Of a DNA stretch of 64,000 nucleotides, positions 62,081 to 64,000 are shown piece after piece. The notes beneath the pieces were generated by a model that was not told where the DNA came from, did not search any database, and was given only the letters and a program-made list of their open reading frames with translations. Where the stretch lies: positions 103,251 through 167,250 of the forward strand of contig NW_013651701.1 in assembly GCF_000499385.1 (NCBI RefSeq), written 5' to 3'. Both the position numbers and the translations under genes were made by a program. This DNA is from Eimeria necatrix (lineage: Eukaryota > Apicomplexa > Conoidasida > Eucoccidiorida > Eimeriidae). Every line of letters begins with the position of its first letter. Position 1 is the first letter of the stretch.

Positions 62081-62459
62081 GCAGCCCTCTCGCTGGCCGT
62101 CTGCGCCTCTTCGGAGGCTCCCCTAGCCGCGTCCACGGCAGCGTCCGGGGCTGCCTGCGGCTGCTGCTGCTGCTGCTGCGGCGGCTGCTGCTGCTGCTGC
62201 GGCTGCTGCTGCTGCTGCTGCTGCGGCTGCAGCAGCAGGCGGTGCCTGCTGCTGGGCCCCTGCAGCAGCGGCAGCGGCGCAGCCACGGGCTCGGGGTCTC
62301 TGCTGAAGTCCGGCAAAACCTCTTCATCTGTTTCCATTTCTTCCGCAGGATTATCTCCTCTGTTTCTGCTGAGGGCCGGGGGGGGGGGCCCCCTTCTCCA
62401 GACGGGGCCCACGTTGAGGGGCCCCTCATCGGTGTCGCTGGGCACTTCTTCGTCCTCCC

Positions 62460-62502
<43 letters not shown>

Positions 62503-63727
62503 GGCCGGGGGGCGGGGGGGCCCCTGCTGCGCGCGCGCCCAGAGCTCGTCCGCCTTTGCTGCTGCAGCAGCAACGCGAACGTCAACTGTGAGGTGCAGCG
62601 GCAGCAGCTGGGGGGCCTCTCTGTGCAGCAGCAGCAGCAAAGTTTTGCTGCTGAGGGGCAGCGAGTCCGTGGCAGCACCTGGGGGGCCCCGGGCTATCAG
62701 AAAGTGGGGAGGACTTTTAAAAGATTTATCTTTTTCAAATTCTGCCACTTCCTGGTCTCTTCTTGCTGCTGCTGCTGGGTACTTGAGGTGTACGTACAGG
62801 TGCACCGGCCGACACACCGGAGGCAAAGAAGAAAAAGCAGATCGACATAAAGGACAAAAAGAAATGTCGTAGATGTTCATCGACCGGTACGCGCACCAGA
62901 AGCAAAACAAGTGGCCTGCAGCAGCAGCAGCAGCAGCAGCAGCAGCGGCAGCAGCGGCAGCAGCAAACGCGGGATGCAGCCTCGAGCGCAGCGCGCCGCA
63001 GTGAAAGAAACCGCAGCAGCAGCAGCAGCAGCAGCAGCAGCACGGCAAAGCAGCAAGAGGAGGCCGCAGCAGCAACCTCTGAGGCACTCCGTTGAGAGCA
63101 ACGGCTGCGACTGTAACGCAACAGCAGCAGCAACAGCAGCAACAGCAGCAGCAACAGCAGCACCGTACCGCACTGCAGCAAAACGGGCTTCTGCAGCAAG
63201 TCGCAGCAGACGCAGCAGATAAGCTCTCGGTGTATTTCCTCTACCTGGTCTCCCTTTTTATCTGCGGCTGCGGTTTCTCCTGGTGCTGCAGTTGGTGCTG
63301 CTGCTGCTGCTGCTGCTGGTACTGCTGCTGCAGCTGTTGTGGCAGCTGGGGCTGCCGGCGCTGCTGCTTCGCCCGAAGGAGCAGCACTGGGCTGTGCTGC
63401 TGCCTCTGCTGCTGCCGCGCCGCCCTCAGCTGCTGCTGCAGGTGCTGCTGCTTGAATAGTTAAAAGGGAGGTCTCTAAAAGCCTTGCTGCTGCTGCTGCT
63501 GCTGTGTCTCCCGTTAGAGGCGCGGTTGCTGCTGCTGGCGTTGCTGCCGGTGTTGCAGCTGCCGTTGCTGCTGCCGTTGGTGCTGCTGTTGCTGCTGCTG
63601 TTGCTGCTGCTGTTGCTGCAGCATCCTGACTCCCAGCCTGGAGCGTCTCTTGTGCAAGGCGCAGCACAAAGCTCGCCTCTTCTGCTGCCAGACCCTCTCG
63701 GGGCCCCCCCGACTGCGCCTGCCCCAT
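61042..63727 (-). CDS. RING-type and ZZ-type zinc-finger protein, probable E3 ubiquitin ligase
   Basis: Four exons with exact phase agreement: 63727-63169, 62915-61987, 61611-61400 and 61141-61042, giving 599 residues. The start MGQAQSGGPREG is the first ATG in its frame and fits an N-myristoylation signal (Gly2, Ser6). The RING spans the first junction: ICCVCCDLLQKPVLLQCGHL, FCFWCAYRSM and FCPLCRSAF supply all eight C3HC4 ligands. A long acidic Pro/Gln linker follows (WEDEEVPSDTDEGP). The ZZ finger is VICHICGQLPIVGPRF, KCLDC, DLCGKC and FHSHH. The C-terminal exon ends WWVQSLNKMKRMHPELSV. The RING-then-ZZ order recalls plant PRT1, an N-degron ligase, although PRT1 has two RINGs. Substrate unknown. 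Ala-rich and GGGGCCCC DNA fills the second and third introns. Confidence 0.82.
61755..61925. repeat. GGGGCCCCACA array in an intron of the RING/ZZ gene
   Basis: About twelve GGGGCCCCACA(AAG) units of 12-15 bp inside the intron 61612-61986. The minus strand stays open by chance (Gly-Pro-Cys-Gly-Ala-Pro-Val). The exon borders on both sides show it is spliced out. Confidence 0.85.
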
Positions 63728-64000
63728 CAGCTGCTGCTGCTGCTGCTGCTGCTGCTGCAACTGATGCCCCTGCGGCCGCAACACAGAAGCAAAGACCACT
63801 GCAGCAAACTATATTCAGGCCACAAGCCCCAGCCCCTCCACCCCTAAACCCCAGACCTAAACCCCAGCTCACCGCACTGGCTTGGGGACTTGCGGAGCGG
63901 CTGCAGCAGCTGCAGCAGCAGCAGCAGCAGCAAGGAGGCAAGAGCGCAGCAATATCCCTGCCAGCTGCAGCGCTGTGGCCTCAGGAAGGGCCCCCTGAGC
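63728..64000. other. 5' flank of the RING/ZZ gene with degenerate telomere-like motif
   Basis: Holds CTG/CAG runs (63738-63758, 63900-63932) and a degenerate CCCCTAAACCCCAGACCTAA stretch at 63838-63868. No TATA-like element could be singled out. Confidence 0.45.

Overview
The window reads as nuclear DNA of a coccidian apicomplexan, most probably an Eimeria species. The reasons are a calcium-dependent protein kinase tail of the Toxoplasma CDPK1 type, intron-rich genes, extreme CAG/CTG triplet tracts that read as poly-Gln, -Ala, -Ser, -Leu or -Cys inside genes, interstitial AAACCCT/AGGGTTT telomere-like repeats, and an alpha-glucan (amylopectin) dikinase homologue. Species was not determined. 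Function calls rest on family motifs recalled from knowledge; no search was run.

Layout. Positions 1-2629 (+) hold the C-terminal part of CDPK1. Positions 2630-5873 are a convergent, repeat-filled intergenic region. All other supported genes lie on the minus strand: a 14-kb glucan water dikinase (GWD) homologue at 5874-20048; a WD40 protein at about 22549-27664; a SPEN-type RRM/SPOC RNA-binding protein at 30067-36765; an unrecognised 419-residue protein at 39614-41669; a short-chain dehydrogenase centred on 45637-46480; a karyopherin-beta-like HEAT protein at 50514-55826; and a RING plus ZZ zinc-finger protein at 61042-63727. For four of these, exon junctions were worked out with matching phases (SPEN, the 419-residue gene, the karyopherin, RING-ZZ).

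Most interesting result. The GWD homologue keeps the whole architecture (two CBM45-like starch-binding modules, central region, phosphohistidine region, ATP-grasp-like C-terminus), yet the catalytic histidine reads as serine and the ATP-site motifs are degenerate. It looks like a very large starch-binding pseudo-dikinase.

Repeats fall into several classes. They are (1) CAG/CTG triplets in exons and introns, where intronic CTG runs often end exactly at the splice acceptor; (2) GGGGCCCC tracts; (3) GCTA/GCTAGC tracts; (4) telomere-like arrays; (5) minisatellites with periods 41, 20, 14, 11 and 8 bp; and (6) a dispersed perfect palindrome built on GGTGTACGTACACC. No rRNA, tRNA, CRISPR array or autonomous mobile element was recognised. 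The genes do not form an obvious pathway; the common theme is strand co-orientation and repeat invasion.
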